64,000 bases of DNA from Cunninghamella blakesleeana (lineage: Eukaryota; Mucoromycota; Mucoromycetes; Mucorales; Cunninghamellaceae). Both the position numbers and the translations under genes were made by a program. The notes beneath the pieces are model-generated. The model searched no databases and was not told where the DNA came from. It was given only the letters and a program-made list of their open reading frames with translations. This document shows, one piece after another, positions 13,004 through 26,536 of the stretch; position 1 is the stretch's first letter, and every line of letters starts with the position of its first letter. The stretch lies in assembly GCA_017871115.1 (NCBI GenBank), contig JAFCIZ010000003.1, positions 125,001 to 189,000 of the forward strand, read 5' to 3'.

Positions 13004-14793
13004 AAACATTACCACTTTTCTATTACATCTCAAGAATGTCCGATTACGGGGAACACCAATCAATTCTTTAATTTTATCTTGCTGAATAAAATTGACATAA
13101 GTAAGTAAAGGAGCATCTTTAGAACGAACATCATAAATGTTACGCCCTGATCTTCTATAAATATCTTCGACATATTTAGCACAATATTTGGTGGCTGATA
13201 CACAATCATTTACTCTTTCTGTCTTTTTACATTTTTCCACTATTATAAAATAAAATAAATATTAAATTTAGAAATGTGCCAAAAAAAAAAGAAAAAAACT
13301 GCAATAATCTTATGAATCTTATTATCTAGTACTTTACTTCGTTGAATACATTTAGGTGTATTTTTTTTCATAACATTACAGTCGGTTTTATTGAGTACGG
13401 ATCCATCTGGAATATGCATTAGAAAAAAAAAAAGAATAAATAAATGAGATACATTAATAAAAAGGAGGTCTATGTTACACTTACAGGATGAGTTACATGC
13501 CATTGTTACCGCGTATTGACTAAAATAATAAATAAATACACAAATTTATAAACAAACAAACAAACAGAAAACAATCTATATATATATATATATATATATG
13601 TATATACGTATATACGTATATATATTAATCAAACTACAAGCGCTTACTCTTGGGTGACAACACTAGTGAGACTATTACCAATACCAACCGATTGTAAATT
13701 AATAAAATTCTGTTGATTTGCTGGCGATAAATTTTTATTTTTCATTAATATATAACTTGCCATAGATGGTATATAATGGCCTGCATAGCTTTCACTATTA
13801 TTTATATATGAGAAAGAAAGGAAAGAAGAAAAATGAAATCTTTGTATCACTTAAAAATATACATATTTTTTTTTTCTTTCGTTTTCATTTTACCCAAAAA
13901 AATGGAATGGATTGCTTCGATATTTTGGAAATGCATCAAAGAAATTTAGTAAAAATTGATAAACCAAAGGATTTGCTTCTTTTGTAGACGAAATAATATC
14001 GCCAATAGAATATCCAGCACCTGCAGGCTAATTTCATTTAAATATATAAAGAGAATGAAGAAAGCTTGAGTTTGAAAAAAGAAAAAAACACAAATTTGTT
14101 TTTTTTTCTATTTACCTGATCAAGGAATAACATATTAGATATTTTATTCCAACTACCTCGTTCATTATACAAATCTTTTGTCCCATCTTCATTAACATTA
14201 CAAGGGCCTATTTCCTATTAATATTAATAATAAATAAATAAATAAATAGCTAAAGGACTCAATTTGATTAATCGTTACAATATGTACCTGCCATAATCCA
14301 CTAATCAAAAATAGTTGTATTTTTTTTTTAAAAAAAAAAAAAAGAATCAATATAGATAAAAAAAAAGCGCATCGTTCTATAATATCTTTTATATTTATTA
14401 CGTTAACGAGGAGCAACCAGGGCCACCGTTTAACCAAAAAGTTAAAGGAGCAGTGTCAGGATTTGAACGACTTTCAAAAAACCAAAAAAAGTATTTTGTT
14501 GTAGGTGTCACTTTAATATACCCAGAGTACTATTAATCATAAAAAATAAGAATATTAATAATTGATGTAAGAATTATACATATAATAATATTATTATAAA
14601 ATAATAATCATTTTACTTGAACGACAGAATCACATAAACTTGATTGTTTAAAATGATACTTTTTATTTGTTACACTAGAAGTAATAATAATATCTTTACT
14701 TGGTTCAAACTTAACACTATCTGGTATAGGTATAAGAGAATGAACCATAGTAATCCATAATGTAATATATAATAAAATGAAGTATGTTTTCAT
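12278..14793 (-). CDS. SCP4: secreted serine carboxypeptidase (S10)
   Basis: Thirteen exons: 14793-14617, 14529-14402, 14300-14288 (13-nt micro-exon), 14214-14116, 14027-13894, 13794-13648, 13519-13485, 13406-13338, 13239-13013, 12935-12907, 12823-12730, 12599-12438, 12346-12278. They sum to 1383 nt, 460 residues, with no break. The signal peptide is [19 protein letters not shown]. The motifs are GGPGCSS, GESYAGHY, FAGDADY and YEAGHKAAYYQP. The ATG at 14793 is chosen over an upstream in-frame ATG because the upstream part is a lysine/phenylalanine run from poly-A/T sequence and would bury the signal peptide. Exon 1, intron 1 and most of exon 2 match SCP1 almost perfectly (see findings). Confidence 0.93.
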
Positions 14794-15697
14794 TTTTTTT
14801 TTTTTTTTTTTTTGAAAAAAAAAAAGATGAAATATGAAAGAAGAAAGAAAAAAAAAAGCAGAACTTTTTTTTTTTGTGATTATATTTATATTGTACACTC
14901 CGCAATCGTTCATTAAGTAATTTCCAAAACCAGATTTGAATGAGCATCAATTTTTTTTTCGTTTTCTCCCTTTTTTTTTAATAATACACTTTTATGTTTC
15001 ATTTTGTTAAATATAATATACAGCAATCTATATACGAAGCTTAATAATATGTGGCGAAACAAGGAAATTGAGTTTAAACAGGTCTTTTTTTAAGCTTAGG
15101 ATATCATTGATCATTGATCAACTATCATACGAATATTAATCAACTTTCAATTGTTATAATCATTCATGTTATGAATATAAAATGCAATAGAATATAAAGA
15201 TTTATTTTTTTATAAAAAACTATAGCTCACTACACGTGATTCTGGGTGGATTATTTTTATTTCCATATTTAGAGGTCCTACCCATTTTGAGCTCACACGT
15301 ATTTATTCTCCCTTTCTATTCGTTTTTTTTTTTTCTTTTTTTCTTTCTTTCGTTCTCATTTATACTTCTCTTTTATTTAAACTTTTTTTTTTTTATTTCT
15401 ATTTCATATTCTAAATATTTTTTCTTAGTTTTTTAATAAGAAAAAAAAAAAAAAAAGTAATAATTTATTTTTTTAATATATTGTATATTACTCTCTATTC
15501 GTGAATATCAAAAAAAGAATTTTATTTTATATTTAATACGTATATAATATATACACATATATATATATATATATATTTATATACACATTTTTATATATAT
15601 ATACTTATTTTTTTTATTATTTTGACATTCTTTTTTTAAAAATAACTATATAATTAACCATTTTATAAAATATATTATATTAATAAAAAAGTAAAAT
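14794..15697. other. Divergent intergenic region, SCP4 / low-complexity protein
   Basis: This is a shared upstream region for the two divergent genes. It has T-runs, TA repeats (15541-15605) and a poly-A/poly-T pair near 14793-14825. No other gene is supported. Confidence 0.5.
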
Positions 15698-17149
15698 ATG
15701 CTACAAGAATACCCTTCTCAAGTTCAACCAAAGTCATCTTCAACAAGACATCATAATAATTTAGTAGATGCTGAAGAAGCTGGAAATATTTTAATCACCT
15801 TATCTAATCAAAGTTCATCTCACCTAAAACCATTGGACACATGTAAAAAAAAAGGTATAAAAAAACTTTTTTTTTTTTTTTAAAAAAAAAAAAATATGTG
15901 GATAAGGTCACTTGACCATTAAATAGGTTAGTTGAATAATCTCACTAATACTCACACTCTAATTTTTTTATTACAGATACTTTAAATCATAGTTTGGTAA
16001 AAATAATAAAAATAATAAAGATAGTCATTTATTTATCTATTATTAATTATTTTATATTTATTTATTTATTTTGGTTGGTTTAATAGAAAAGAATACCATA
16101 TAGAGGTAAAATGAAAATATAATGAAATTAAAAAAAGAAAAACTAAATATATAATGTATGAAAATATCTTTATTTTTTCTATTTAGAAAGAGCGAGATCA
16201 GACCCTATCATGTTGTTAGCTGCAGCCGCAGCCGCTATAGATAATAGTAATGTAGATGATTTCAATAAAGGCAGACGTCATTATGAAAGAAGAGAAATCA
16301 TTATTCAAAAAAGGCCTCCACCTCCTACTTCATCACCCTATCATCGAAATTCTATATCCTCTTTTGATTCATATGATTCGCCCCAGCATTATTATTCTAG
16401 AAATAATAATAATCATCATCATCACTCTCCTCCTACTTCTCACCCATCTTCTTCTACATCAGATCAGGTAACCATATATAGAAGATAAAAATAAAAATGT
16501 ATATTAGAAAGGGGCCTGAAGACAAAGCGATTTATAATCTACTTTTTTTTTAGAATTATGCATTACAATATTTTTCAATGAAACATAATCCAAAAATTAA
16601 AAGAAATGCCATGCATGCTTATATAACTTATATGATTTATACCGATTTAGCTGCTAATGACTCATCTATGGTAAATAGATAAATAAAAAGAAAGAAAAAG
16701 TAACTATGGAATATATACGTTTATTTATATTTATACCTTATTTTTATTATTACAAGAAAAATAAAAAACGTACAACAGGATTAAATGAAGATGTATTTAA
16801 CAAAAAAAAGAAAAAATCGATCATGGATATAGAAGAAGTCGAAGAAGAAGTCGAAGAAAAAACATTGTCTTCATTTCAAACCATGCCACCATCTCCACCA
16901 CAACACCCTTATCAACAGTTACCTTCTTCTACTTCTTTATTACCATCCCCCCCTCCTGCACCACCTTCACTCTCTAATAACAATCGTCCTCATCGTTCAT
17001 TAACCGCTTATTTATGGGATTCAAATCATCATTTTTCTGCTTCCACACCCTCTTCCTCTTCTACTTCTCCATCTCATACTTTAAATGGTCATTCACCTAG
17101 AAATAAAATGGTTTTACCTCCTTTGGCTCCTTCAAGATCATATCAATAG
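15698..17149 (+). CDS. Low-complexity protein of unknown function (about 315 residues)
   Basis: Four exons fit GT/AG sites and frame: 15698-15854, 16187-16467, 16554-16670, 16757-17149. They total 948 nt. The N-terminus has a compact conserved-looking piece, AEEAGNILITLSNQ. Then come an Ala run with S/P/H/N-rich stretches, and a short ordered segment in exon 3 (NYALQYFSMKHNPKIKRNAM). The C-terminal region has a KR-rich patch, an acidic EEVEEEVEE stretch and many Pro/Ser. Such composition is common in fungal nuclear regulators, and the basic patch could be a nuclear localisation signal; this is inference only. I do not recognise the family. A possible extra 20-nt exon at about 15977 would break the frame and was left out. 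Confidence 0.7.
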
Positions 17150-17444
17150 CTGGATATAACGCACATTTTTTACCTTCTCCCCCCCCTCCACCATATAAAA
17201 ATATATCCTTTTTTTTAATAAAGTAAATAAACAGCACAATTATTACTTGTATTAGTTTTAAACAAAAAAAAAAAAAAAAAAAAAAAAAAACATATTTATT
17301 TTATTTAAACGTTAAGTTACAGTAGGATGGAATCGTTCTTGCAATGAAAAATCAGATCAAATCAAATTGAATAAACATAAAAAATATTCTATTATTTAGT
17401 TTTATTTTCCTGATTGTATAAATTCTTTTTTTTTTTTTTTGCAG

Positions 17445-17509
17445 CATATATTGAACCCAATCAATATCAATCAAAGAAATTTGGCTGTAAAGTATTATTC
17501 AATATGTCG
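17445..17509 (+). other. Candidate orphan exon
   Basis: A 65-nt stretch is preceded by a T-rich tract and GCAG, and followed by GGTGAGT, so it has strong acceptor and donor context. It reads HILNPININQRNLAVKYYSI in one frame. No partner exon is evident on either side. It may be a remnant of a decayed gene or a 3' non-coding exon. Confidence 0.25.
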
Positions 17510-17747
17510 GTGAGTCGTACATGTTTATTTACTTGTCTGAAAAGAAAAAATAATAGGAATAAGAAAATATTATATAAAAGACTGCCTAATGATAAAGTCA
17601 AACATTCTTACACCCACTCATCGTTTATTTTTCGAACTGCATATTTAAAGCTTCCTATTCAAATTGAACTAAATACCCTTTTTTTGAATATGAAAAACAA
17701 AATAATATAGTACATCTTTTTTAATGAATTTTTCTTTCTCTATACAT

Positions 17748-17794
<47 letters not shown>

Positions 17795-17871
17795 TGAAAT
17801 GATTTTATTTTTTTTTATTTTATTTTTAACAATAAGAATAAAAAAAATGGTGAGGTAAAGAGGAAATATTT

Positions 17872-18838
17872 TTATTCATCATCTTCAGAAGCTAAAGTCA
17901 TAGCAATACGATCCAAATCACGTTGACCATCTTGAGTAATTTTACGACCACCCTTTTTATCCTTAGCAAGTACACCGATCTTTTCTAAAGATTGTAATAC
18001 TTTGCGGTTAACGGAACCAGAAGCATCTACATGGTGAGAAGGACGGAAACCACGGTTAACACGACCACCATGTACCTTGTTTAAGGCACCAACACCAACG
18101 CTCTTACGGATGTAAATATGACGAGCAACGGAGGCAGCACGGATGAAGTACCAATCGGGGTCATAAGGAGCTAATTCCTTGAAAGTACCAGTCTTGACTA
18201 AATCAACCCATTTAGGAACTTCGAGCTTACCAGTACGTTTAAGATAGGCAGCGTAAGCTTTGATGAAAGCTATGTATATATATACAATATATATAGAGTA
18301 ATATTAATAAAATCAGTCTTCATCCTTCTTTTCACATTTAATTTATTTTTTTTCCTATTTCTATAAAAGATGATAGAGTAAAAGAGAGAGAGAAAGAATC
18401 TTTTTTTTTTGTCGTTAAATATTTATAAACTATCATAAAATTAGCAATGATCGTAAGTACTATTATAAAGTAATACTGATGGATGATATTGGTTTTTCTT
18501 TGTTGAATCCATAAATATGTTGCAGTTGCCATTGTTTTATATAGAATACATTGTACTATTTTTTCTATGTTTTTATTTTTTTGTTTTTTTTATATGTTTT
18601 GTTTTGCTTGTTCTGCTTTGTTAATATATTTGTTGCCGATATAAAACAAGTATTGAATATACTACATATATATTTTTAAAATAAAACAATGATCTACTTG
18701 TTGATAACTATTTTTTTTATTGCTTTTTACCGGTTAATATGGAAATTGTTGTCTTTATGTTGAGCGGTTGGTTTTTATTAAGTCGTTTTCCAAAAGAAAA
18801 AAAATTCATCTCTCTCGCTCTCTTTTTCTTCCTCTTTG

Positions 18839-18874
<36 letters not shown>

Positions 18875-18975
18875 CTAAATCGGCATATCATATAAAATCG
18901 TGTATATGTATATATATATATATGAGTTATTTATTTACCATGAGGATTTACGTCCTTAACAGTAATGCCAGCCAT
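17872..18975 (-). CDS. RPS19: 40S ribosomal protein S19 (eS19)
   Basis: Two exons, 18975-18939 and 18269-17872, join at G|CT to give 435 nt, 144 residues, the usual eS19 length. It starts MAGITVKDVNPHAFIKAYAA and contains PKWVDLVKTG, DPDWYFIRAASVARHIY and HHVDASGSVNRKVLQSLEK, then ends GGRKITQDGQRDLDRIA followed by an acidic tail. These are diagnostic for eS19, a component of the small subunit head needed for 18S rRNA maturation. The GC content of the exons is clearly above the neighbourhood, as expected for a highly expressed gene. The first intron (18270-18938, 669 bp) is far longer than others here and falls right after codon 12. I found no convincing snoRNA boxes in it. Confidence 0.97.
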
Positions 18976-21108
18976 GATGTATAAAGTAAAAGAAAGAAGG
19001 AAGGAAGAAGAAAAAATAATAAAAACAAAAAAAAATTTCAATAAATATAGCTGTGAAAGAAAACGAAGAAAAAATTCTTACTTGGTGGCTTATGGCGGCA
19101 TTTTAAAATACTATTAGCAAAAAAATGAATGTATTGAGATTGGAAAAGATATTTTTTGCGTAAGATAAAAATGTCCCTTCTTACTCTCTCTTTTTTTTTT
19201 TCTTGATTAAGTCTCTACTCACTATTTTGTTTTTTTTTAATATTTAAAGTAAATAAGAATATATCTATTACCTATGTAGCAATTTATATTAAATCCTTTT
19301 CTCAAGATATATTTATCACTATAAAATATATAATATAAGGTAGCTTTTTATTATTTATTTCACTTTTTTTTCTGACATATAAGGCTATTGATTTTATTAT
19401 ATTTTTATTACTACCGTTATTATAAGACTTCAAATGAAGTCATTATTGAAACAACTTTCAAGGCTTTTTTTTTTTTTTTTTTTTTTTTTTTTTCTTGTAC
19501 ACTTTATATAGGTAAATATGGCCAACTCGCTTTTTTAAAGTAAATTTTTCTTCAAAATTATATATAATGAAATTCAAACCATAATTATATTTTTTTGAAG
19601 AATAGACTAATACAATTTTTATTATAATTTTTTATTTTAGTTTAAAGCATCAACATATATATATATATATGATAGGCAAAGTTTATATACCAGATAGGAA
19701 ATACAAAATTGTCAATAATATTTTATTCAACTTTTTCATATAACATAAATAGAGGAGAAGAAAAATGAAAAGTGATCAATGGAACTGATAAAAAACAATT
19801 TAATATTGTTGAAAATAAAAAACAACCATTTTGCTTTTATCTTTATATTAATTGGTACTATATTTTCAATATCAAAAAGAATATATTTCAATATATCGAA
19901 CAAATAATTATTTTTTTTTGAAAGAGCATCAAAATGGATTACTACATCAATTCACACAATTCACCTCTTCAGCTTGAATTTTTTTTTATTTTTTTTAAAA
20001 AAAGTATGGTACTCGAATTATAGCTTGTCATTTGTAGATAAAATTGAAAACCATTGTTTATTAAAAATTGGATCGAAAAAGGCCAAATAAAATAAATTAT
20101 CATTCCGATAGAATAGTATTAGCCACTGATTTCAAGTCCAAAAACAATGACAATAGTTGATGATGATGGTAATAATAGTTAAAAGAAGTTCTGTTTTTGA
20201 TTTCAAAATCGTCTTAAGTTATACTTGTATCTAATTTTTTTTAATATATTCCAATGAGTTATAAGAGCTAAATCATATTAAATAATAAATTATAAACATA
20301 ACAAAGCAATAAAATAAAATAAAAAGTGAAATAATAAAAAAGAATAGAAAAGATGATTATATTTTTAAATAAACTTAGTAGACCCAAAAATTTTATGGAA
20401 TAGATATTTTTAAAAGACTAGATCGCATCTTTGTTTAATTAACTAAAATAATACAATCATTATTCATTTATCAATAAATTGCAGCGGCAATTATTATATA
20501 GTAATAAACATACAAATAACAAAAATTAGTTAGAGGTACTTCACTACAATAAAGAATTATTAATCCGATATTCCTTTTACATGACAATGTTAATGAATTA
20601 CTATATCAATGTTATACATAAAAAAAGGTAAAACAAAAAAAGGACGAAAATTAATATTAACAAATCAATAATAAAGATGACATGGTATATGAATTTTTTT
20701 TTAGACATTTTAATATTGCTCAACAAGATAATAGACTGACGATTATTCGTATTTATTAAGTAGAATTTTGAAATTCTTTTATTATCTTAATACTAGCCTA
20801 AATATTCACCTTTTTACTTTTAACATCTCTACGATTTTGGAAACGGATATCAACGTATTTCACACTTTTTATATATATTGGTAGTAATATAAAATATTCT
20901 ATGGATTTTATTATTTTTATTTATTGATCATAATTAATTGTGTATAAAGTCTTAAACAAATGATTACTTTAAATTTACTATAATTTTTAAAAGTAGCTTT
21001 TTTTATTATTAGATTTTGAATTAATCAAGTCTATATACACATTTTCTTTATTAATCAATAAAATAGTATGCTTAATTAAATCTATTTTATATTTACCAGT
21101 TTGCAAAG

Positions 21109-21110
<2 letters not shown>

Positions 21111-21165
<55 letters not shown>

Positions 21166-21167
21166 AT
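21111..21167. repeat. (TA)n(TG)n compound microsatellite
   Basis: About 17 TA units are followed by about 10 TG units and TATA. Confidence 0.9.
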
Positions 21168-21604
21168 AAATGAGGAGAGGAGGGGTTGAAATTATTAATA
21201 TAAACGATAAATGAACTGATTAATATAAATAGTTTTTGTTTTAGAATAACATCTATTTTCTAACAGTTGATGGTATATTACAAGTATTTTCCTTATCATT
21301 TAGAAAAAAATATAATAAAATATATCTCATATTCAACCTTAATTAAACAATTCAATTACCGATTTTTGTGATCCAATAATGCAAAACAAAATATAAACAC
21401 TTGTTATGGTTAGGTTAAACATTTAATTCTATTTACCAAATACCCACATTAAAATAAAAGGCGGGGAGATCGAACCGAAAATATATGTTCATACTTCTTT
21501 AATAGATACCAAAATAATTAGTATTACTGATTGCTAATATTATTATTTTTTTTAGTACTCAATCCTTGGCATTTCAAATAGCTTATTTATTGAAACATGA
21601 TGTT

Positions 21605-21641
<37 letters not shown>

Positions 21642-22761
21642 TAATACAAATAATATAATTATTAGTAATTTTTGTTAACTCCTCGACAATTCTTATTAAA
21701 TTCACAGTATATTGAAATATAAAGGTAACGACCCGCTAGATTTTTATTATGTACCAGTAACTAATAACTATATAATATATATAAACGTAGAAATTAGAAT
21801 TTTATTTTGTCCTTTTTTTATTATTATTATTGGTAGTGATTGGTTATGTATATGTTATTTTTAAAGATTCATTCCTTTTCAATGATATTTTTTCCTAAAA
21901 TAATTTGTACAGTTTGTATATATTTTATGATTTCTTTTTTTTTTTAACTTGCCAAGAATTTCTATATTGAAAACAATTATTTATTATTAAAATAAAATTC
22001 TTACCCATCATTAAATACAGTTTTTTTATAATAATTTTTTTTAAAAAAAATACATACGCATGTTTCTTGCTTATTTTTTTACTTAATGATCCCAACTATT
22101 TATTGATCATATTATATTTAATATCATTAAATTATCTTGATGAATATTTTTGGATTTAAAAATCCGATGAAAATTAGTTCCTCAAATGTAACTTTTTATA
22201 GACTTGTAAAATATGGGTCATACAGTGTCAATTTTTATTTTTATTTTTTATTTTAAACCTTATTATTTTATATTTAAGTTTTTAAAAAAATGTCACCTAT
22301 AATAATCATAATATTAAAATACATTTATTTTAACGATTGACCGACATTCGGCTCTAATATTATATAATAAAAAAGAGTAAATATGAGTTTAGAACGATCT
22401 ACTTTTCCAATTTAAGTTAAATTTGATTTATACTCTTTGTAATTAAAGCTATTCCATTACTAATGTCGAAAGAGAAATATATACAGTATTTTGTAGTAGT
22501 AATATTACTAGTCTTTTTTATGATATTTAATTTACATACAAAATCCAAATTAAATAAAACGAAATGTATCGCTTTTCTTTTTTTTAATAAAAAAAACTCG
22601 GAGCAGGATAGAAGATAGTGGATAAAATTTTAAAATCATTAAATGCATTAATATAGAATTTGGTAATACAAAAAAAATCGTGTAATTTTTACTCTTTGAC
22701 ATTTTTATCATATTATTTCTGCCAAGCGAAATTTTTTTATTTGATATTATTTAAAAAAAAA

Positions 22762-22772
22762 AGGTATAAAAA
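22762..22772 (+). promoter_or_regulatory. TATA-like element of SCP5
   Basis: GGTATAAAAAAC lies about 65 bp upstream of the SCP5 ATG in an otherwise A/T background, and the A-rich leader follows. It is a plausible core promoter element, based on sequence and position only. Confidence 0.35.
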
Positions 22773-22832
22773 ACAAAAGAATCTATTTTTTTATTCTCTT
22801 TTTTATTAACTCACAAAAAAAAAAAAAAAAAA

Positions 22833-24783
22833 ATGAAAATCAAATCGCTTTTAAATTATTTGTTTCTTTTGGCTACTAATACTTATGTATTAGCATCCAC
22901 ATTACCTACTAATAAAGACGAGCATATTTTCCACAGCAAACTGTATCCAAATCATACCGTCACTTTTAAAACGCCAAGCTTTTGTGATCCAACTGTTAAA
23001 CAAGTAAATAAAATTTTATAAATAAATATAAGAATAATTATCAAAAGATATTAATACACTTTTATATAAATCTTTATTAGTATTCAGGATATATTGATGT
23101 ATCTGAAAATGATCATTACTTCTTTTGGTTTTTTGAAAGTCGAAAACAACCTAAAAAGGACCCTTTGACACTTTGGTTAAATGGCGGTCCAGGTGCATCT
23201 TCCATGATGTAAGTATAAATATATAATAAAAAAAGATGGGGGAAAGTAATTAAATATATAATTCAATTATTTATTAGAGGGTTATGGATGGAAAGTGGTC
23301 CATGTCGAGTGAATGAAGATGGAAGTCAAGCTATTTACAATGAAAAAGGAAGTTGGAATAAAGTCTCCAATATGTTATTTATTGATCAACCTTCTAAGGT
23401 AGGTTTTTCATATGGCGATAGTCAAATTTCAAGTACAAAAGATGCAGCAAAATATATACATGTCTTTTTACAAATTTTTTACGAGGCTTTTCCACAATAC
23501 CAATTTAATGCCTTTCACTTATATGGTGATAGTTTTGCTGGCCATTACGTTCCTTCTTTCGCTGATTATATTTTGAAGCAAAATAAATTACACCATAAAA
23601 ATAAAAAATATATCCCAGTTCATTTGAAATCTATTGGAATCGGTAATGGAAATATTAATCCTATTATCCAGAGGTATAATAATATATAATAGAAATAAAC
23701 AAATACAATACAAGATAAAACAAAATGGTGAAAAAAAAATTTAATTCATAACATTACGTTTATTATTTTATAGTCAATATTATGAAAAAATGGCATGTAA
23801 TTCTTCGTGTAAGTATTTATATTATACCATAAAGTAACTATATAATCATATATATATATTTATGTACGCATATATATTTATATTAGACGGTCCACTTCTA
23901 CCTAAGGAAGTGTGTAAAGTGATGAGAACAAATATGCCACATTGTATCAGGCTTCGTAAGTTAAAATGATTTTAAATAACTTTTTTAATTCAATTATTTT
24001 ATTATTAACCATTAATTTTATTTTATTTTTTATTCATACATAGTTGAAAAATGTAATAAAACAAATAAAAACCAAGACTGTGCTGATGCTTTTGCTTATT
24101 GCTATTTTAGCGTGGAATCTCCCTTTACATTTAGTGGTAGAAGTTCATCTGATATTCGTACTAATAAAGAAATTCCTTCAATTTATATTAACTTTCTTAA
24201 TAAAACTTCTACCATGGAAGCCATTGGAGCAAAACAAGCCTTTTCCGAAGCAAGTGATATAGTGGTAATATTACCAATAATAATAAAAATAATTACAATA
24301 GTAAATAAAGATATAAATTGTACTTTTTATGTGCTAATTTATTATATTAAATAGTCATTAAACTTTATGTATACTGGTGATAGGTACATCTAAACATAAT
24401 TATAAGCTTATGAGTAAATATATTTTTAATATTATCTTTAATTTTTTCCTATTGATAATAGATCTAGATCTTTTGCACCTGAAGTAGCTAATTTATTGAA
24501 TAATAATGTTAAAGTATTGATATATGCCGGTGATACAGATTATATCTGTAATTGGCTTGGTAATCATGCTTGGGTAAATCAGCTAAAATTTAAAAATTAT
24601 CAAGTATTCCAAAAAGATAAATTAAAGCCTTGGTATATTGGTAACAAGGAAGTAGGTCAAATTCAACAAGGGGCAAATTTAACTTTTCTTCGTATTTATG
24701 AAGCTGGGCATTTAGTACCTGCAAATCAACCTGAAGTTGCTCTGAAAATGTTTAATGACCAAATTAGATTTGCTTTGAAATAA
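22833..24783 (+). CDS. SCP5: diverged serine carboxypeptidase (S10)
   Basis: Eight exons: 22833-23003, 23081-23208, 23278-23673, 23774-23808, 23887-23955, 24044-24264, 24355-24383, 24462-24783. They sum to 1371 nt, 456 residues, with no break. There is a signal peptide at residues 1 to about 21. The oxyanion loop is GGPGASS, with Ala where the array genes have Cys. The nucleophile elbow is GDSFAGHY instead of GESxAGHY. The Asp motif is [11 protein letters not shown], and the His motif [12 protein letters not shown] is closest to the classical carboxypeptidase Y form. Introns are missing at the DQ|P, FG|ES, NW|GN and GH|VP positions that SCP1-SCP4 have, so this is an older, separate paralogue rather than a displaced array member. 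Confidence 0.93.
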
Positions 24784-25151
24784 CACAAAATATTTTAAAT
24801 ATAAATAATTTATATAGCGATGAAATTTCATATAATATAACATTAATAAACCAGAACAATTATTAGGATAATATTTAGATCATAGTGATACTTTCTCTAT
24901 AAGTTATTTTACTGTTTAAAAACAATATTAATTAATTCATTGTGATAAAAAATTGATATAAAAGTATTGAAAAAGTCTGGGTTTTTAGCAAAAATAAGTT
25001 TGCATTCTTTTTTAGTAATAAAAAAGTGTATATGACACAAATATATTTCAGAAAGAAATTCATTGTTGCAAAGAAAATCATATACTCGCCTATTTTGCCA
25101 TAGTTTTATTTTGTTGGGTAAAAAAATATGGTAGCAATAACAAAATGATAA
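24784..25151. other. Intergenic 3' of SCP5
   Basis: AT-rich sequence with no open frame or recognised repeat before the AAT tract. Confidence 0.5.
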
Positions 25152-25486
<335 letters not shown>

Positions 25487-25637
25487 AGAATAACTTTCGA
25501 GATCATATCTATATCTTGTCATTCTAGAATACCAATAATAAAAATTTCTTAATCCTTAGATATTTTCAATATATCTAAATTGTTCTTTATATGCAAAATT
25601 ACTATTTAACCACTGGGCATCAACTCCAGGCTTTTCT

Positions 25638-25792
25638 TTATTTTTTTTATTTTTTTTATTTTTTTTATTTTTTTTATTTTTTTTATTTTTTTTATTTTTT
25701 TTATTTTTTTTATTTTTTTTATTTTTTTTATTTTTTTTATTTTTTTTATTTTTTTTAATTTTTTTATTTTTTTTATTTTTTTTATTTTATTT
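25638..25792. repeat. 9-bp minisatellite (ATTTTTTTT)n
   Basis: About 17 near-perfect copies of an A plus eight T unit, with one substituted copy near 25760. Confidence 0.9.
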
Positions 25793-25911
25793 CTGGTAGA
25801 TGAATTTTGACTATTAACCAGATTAACTTCAACAACACAAACATTTTTAGTAGTCTCTGAAACTATGTTGAAATTAAAAATAGGTAAAAAAATAGTTTTT
25901 AAATACAGTGG

Positions 25912-26007
25912 CTTCCAGAAGTGATCAAATGTTTTCGTTTTTTTTATAAAATCAATTGTATCAATAAAACTTACTATTTAACCATGCATGATTTATACAT
26001 CATGTCG
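25912..26007. mobile_element. Orphan terminal repeat of Tc1 family A
   Basis: The sequence starts CAGTGGCTTCCAGAAGTGAT after a TA and follows the family A left end for about 96 bp, up to the CATGATTTATACATCA position, where similarity stops abruptly. It carries the GATC-type motif of lineage II with one substitution (GATCAAAT for GATCGAAT). No transposase and no second end follow. Confidence 0.85.
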
Positions 26008-26125
26008 TATCAGGCTATTTTATCTTATAGTAAACAAATATAATACTATAATTATATAATAGTAAATAGTATAAAGTAAAATAATGATAATGATCGTCAA
26101 GTGCACTGAGATTAAAATATATAAT

Positions 26126-26536
26126 TGTTGTATTTACCATATAATAACAATATTAAATAACTTCATAATTATAATACACTTATAATACACATGAAATATT
26201 TGATATTTATTATAAAATCACTACTGTGTACCTGATACAAAATGATCCATTCCTATTAGCTTATGCTATGCTATAACTTTAAATCTTCTAATCCCGCAGA
26301 TCCATTACCATAGATACACTTTAAACTCCATTCTAATTCACGTTACCTTTACTAGATAACTTTATAATTCTATTTTCATATTAAATAACATATAAACTAA
26401 GCCCAGTGTCACCAATCCACTAAAAGGTATAAATACAACCCTTGTCTTTTACATTTGAATAAAGGTTAACCAAAAGTTTCACAATATTTCTTTGTTTTTA
26501 ATTTTTTGTATAATTTTTTAATTGATAAATTCAACA
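26126..26536 (+). mobile_element. LTR-like sequence, left copy (TGTTG...CAACA)
   Basis: This 411-bp unit begins TGTTGTATTTACC and ends GATAAATTCAACA, so it has 5-bp inverted termini of LTR type. Inside are TATAAATACAACCC (promoter-like) followed about 35 bp later by AATAAA (polyadenylation-like), the order expected of an LTR. An inverted copy lies at 27130-27537. There is no 4-6 bp target duplication around this copy. Confidence 0.65.

Larger units (their letters stand above)
18976..22832. other. Gene-free AT-rich region (about 3.9 kb)
   Basis: Both strands were read. There are no exons with splice context, no transposase or retroelement motifs, and no tRNA. It contains poly-T (19466-19493), TA repeats and one TA/TG microsatellite. 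The first 150 bp would be the RPS19 promoter (a short GC-richer GGCGGC patch at about 19093), the last 100 bp the SCP5 promoter. Confidence 0.6.

Noticed and set aside
15977..15996. Extra 20-nt exon in the low-complexity gene
   Set aside because: Including it breaks the frame into the next exon, whereas direct joining keeps it.
17414..17710. 98-codon frame downstream of the low-complexity gene
   Set aside because: It begins in a poly-T tract and has no coding character past the candidate exon; only the 65-nt piece with splice context was kept.
18270..18938. snoRNA in the long first intron of RPS19
   Set aside because: No C/D or H/ACA box pair in the sense strand with reasonable spacing.
21462..21482. 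Possible tRNA B-box (GGTTCGATCTCC on the minus strand)
   Set aside because: The stem bases around the loop do not pair, and there is no A-box or acceptor stem at the right distance.
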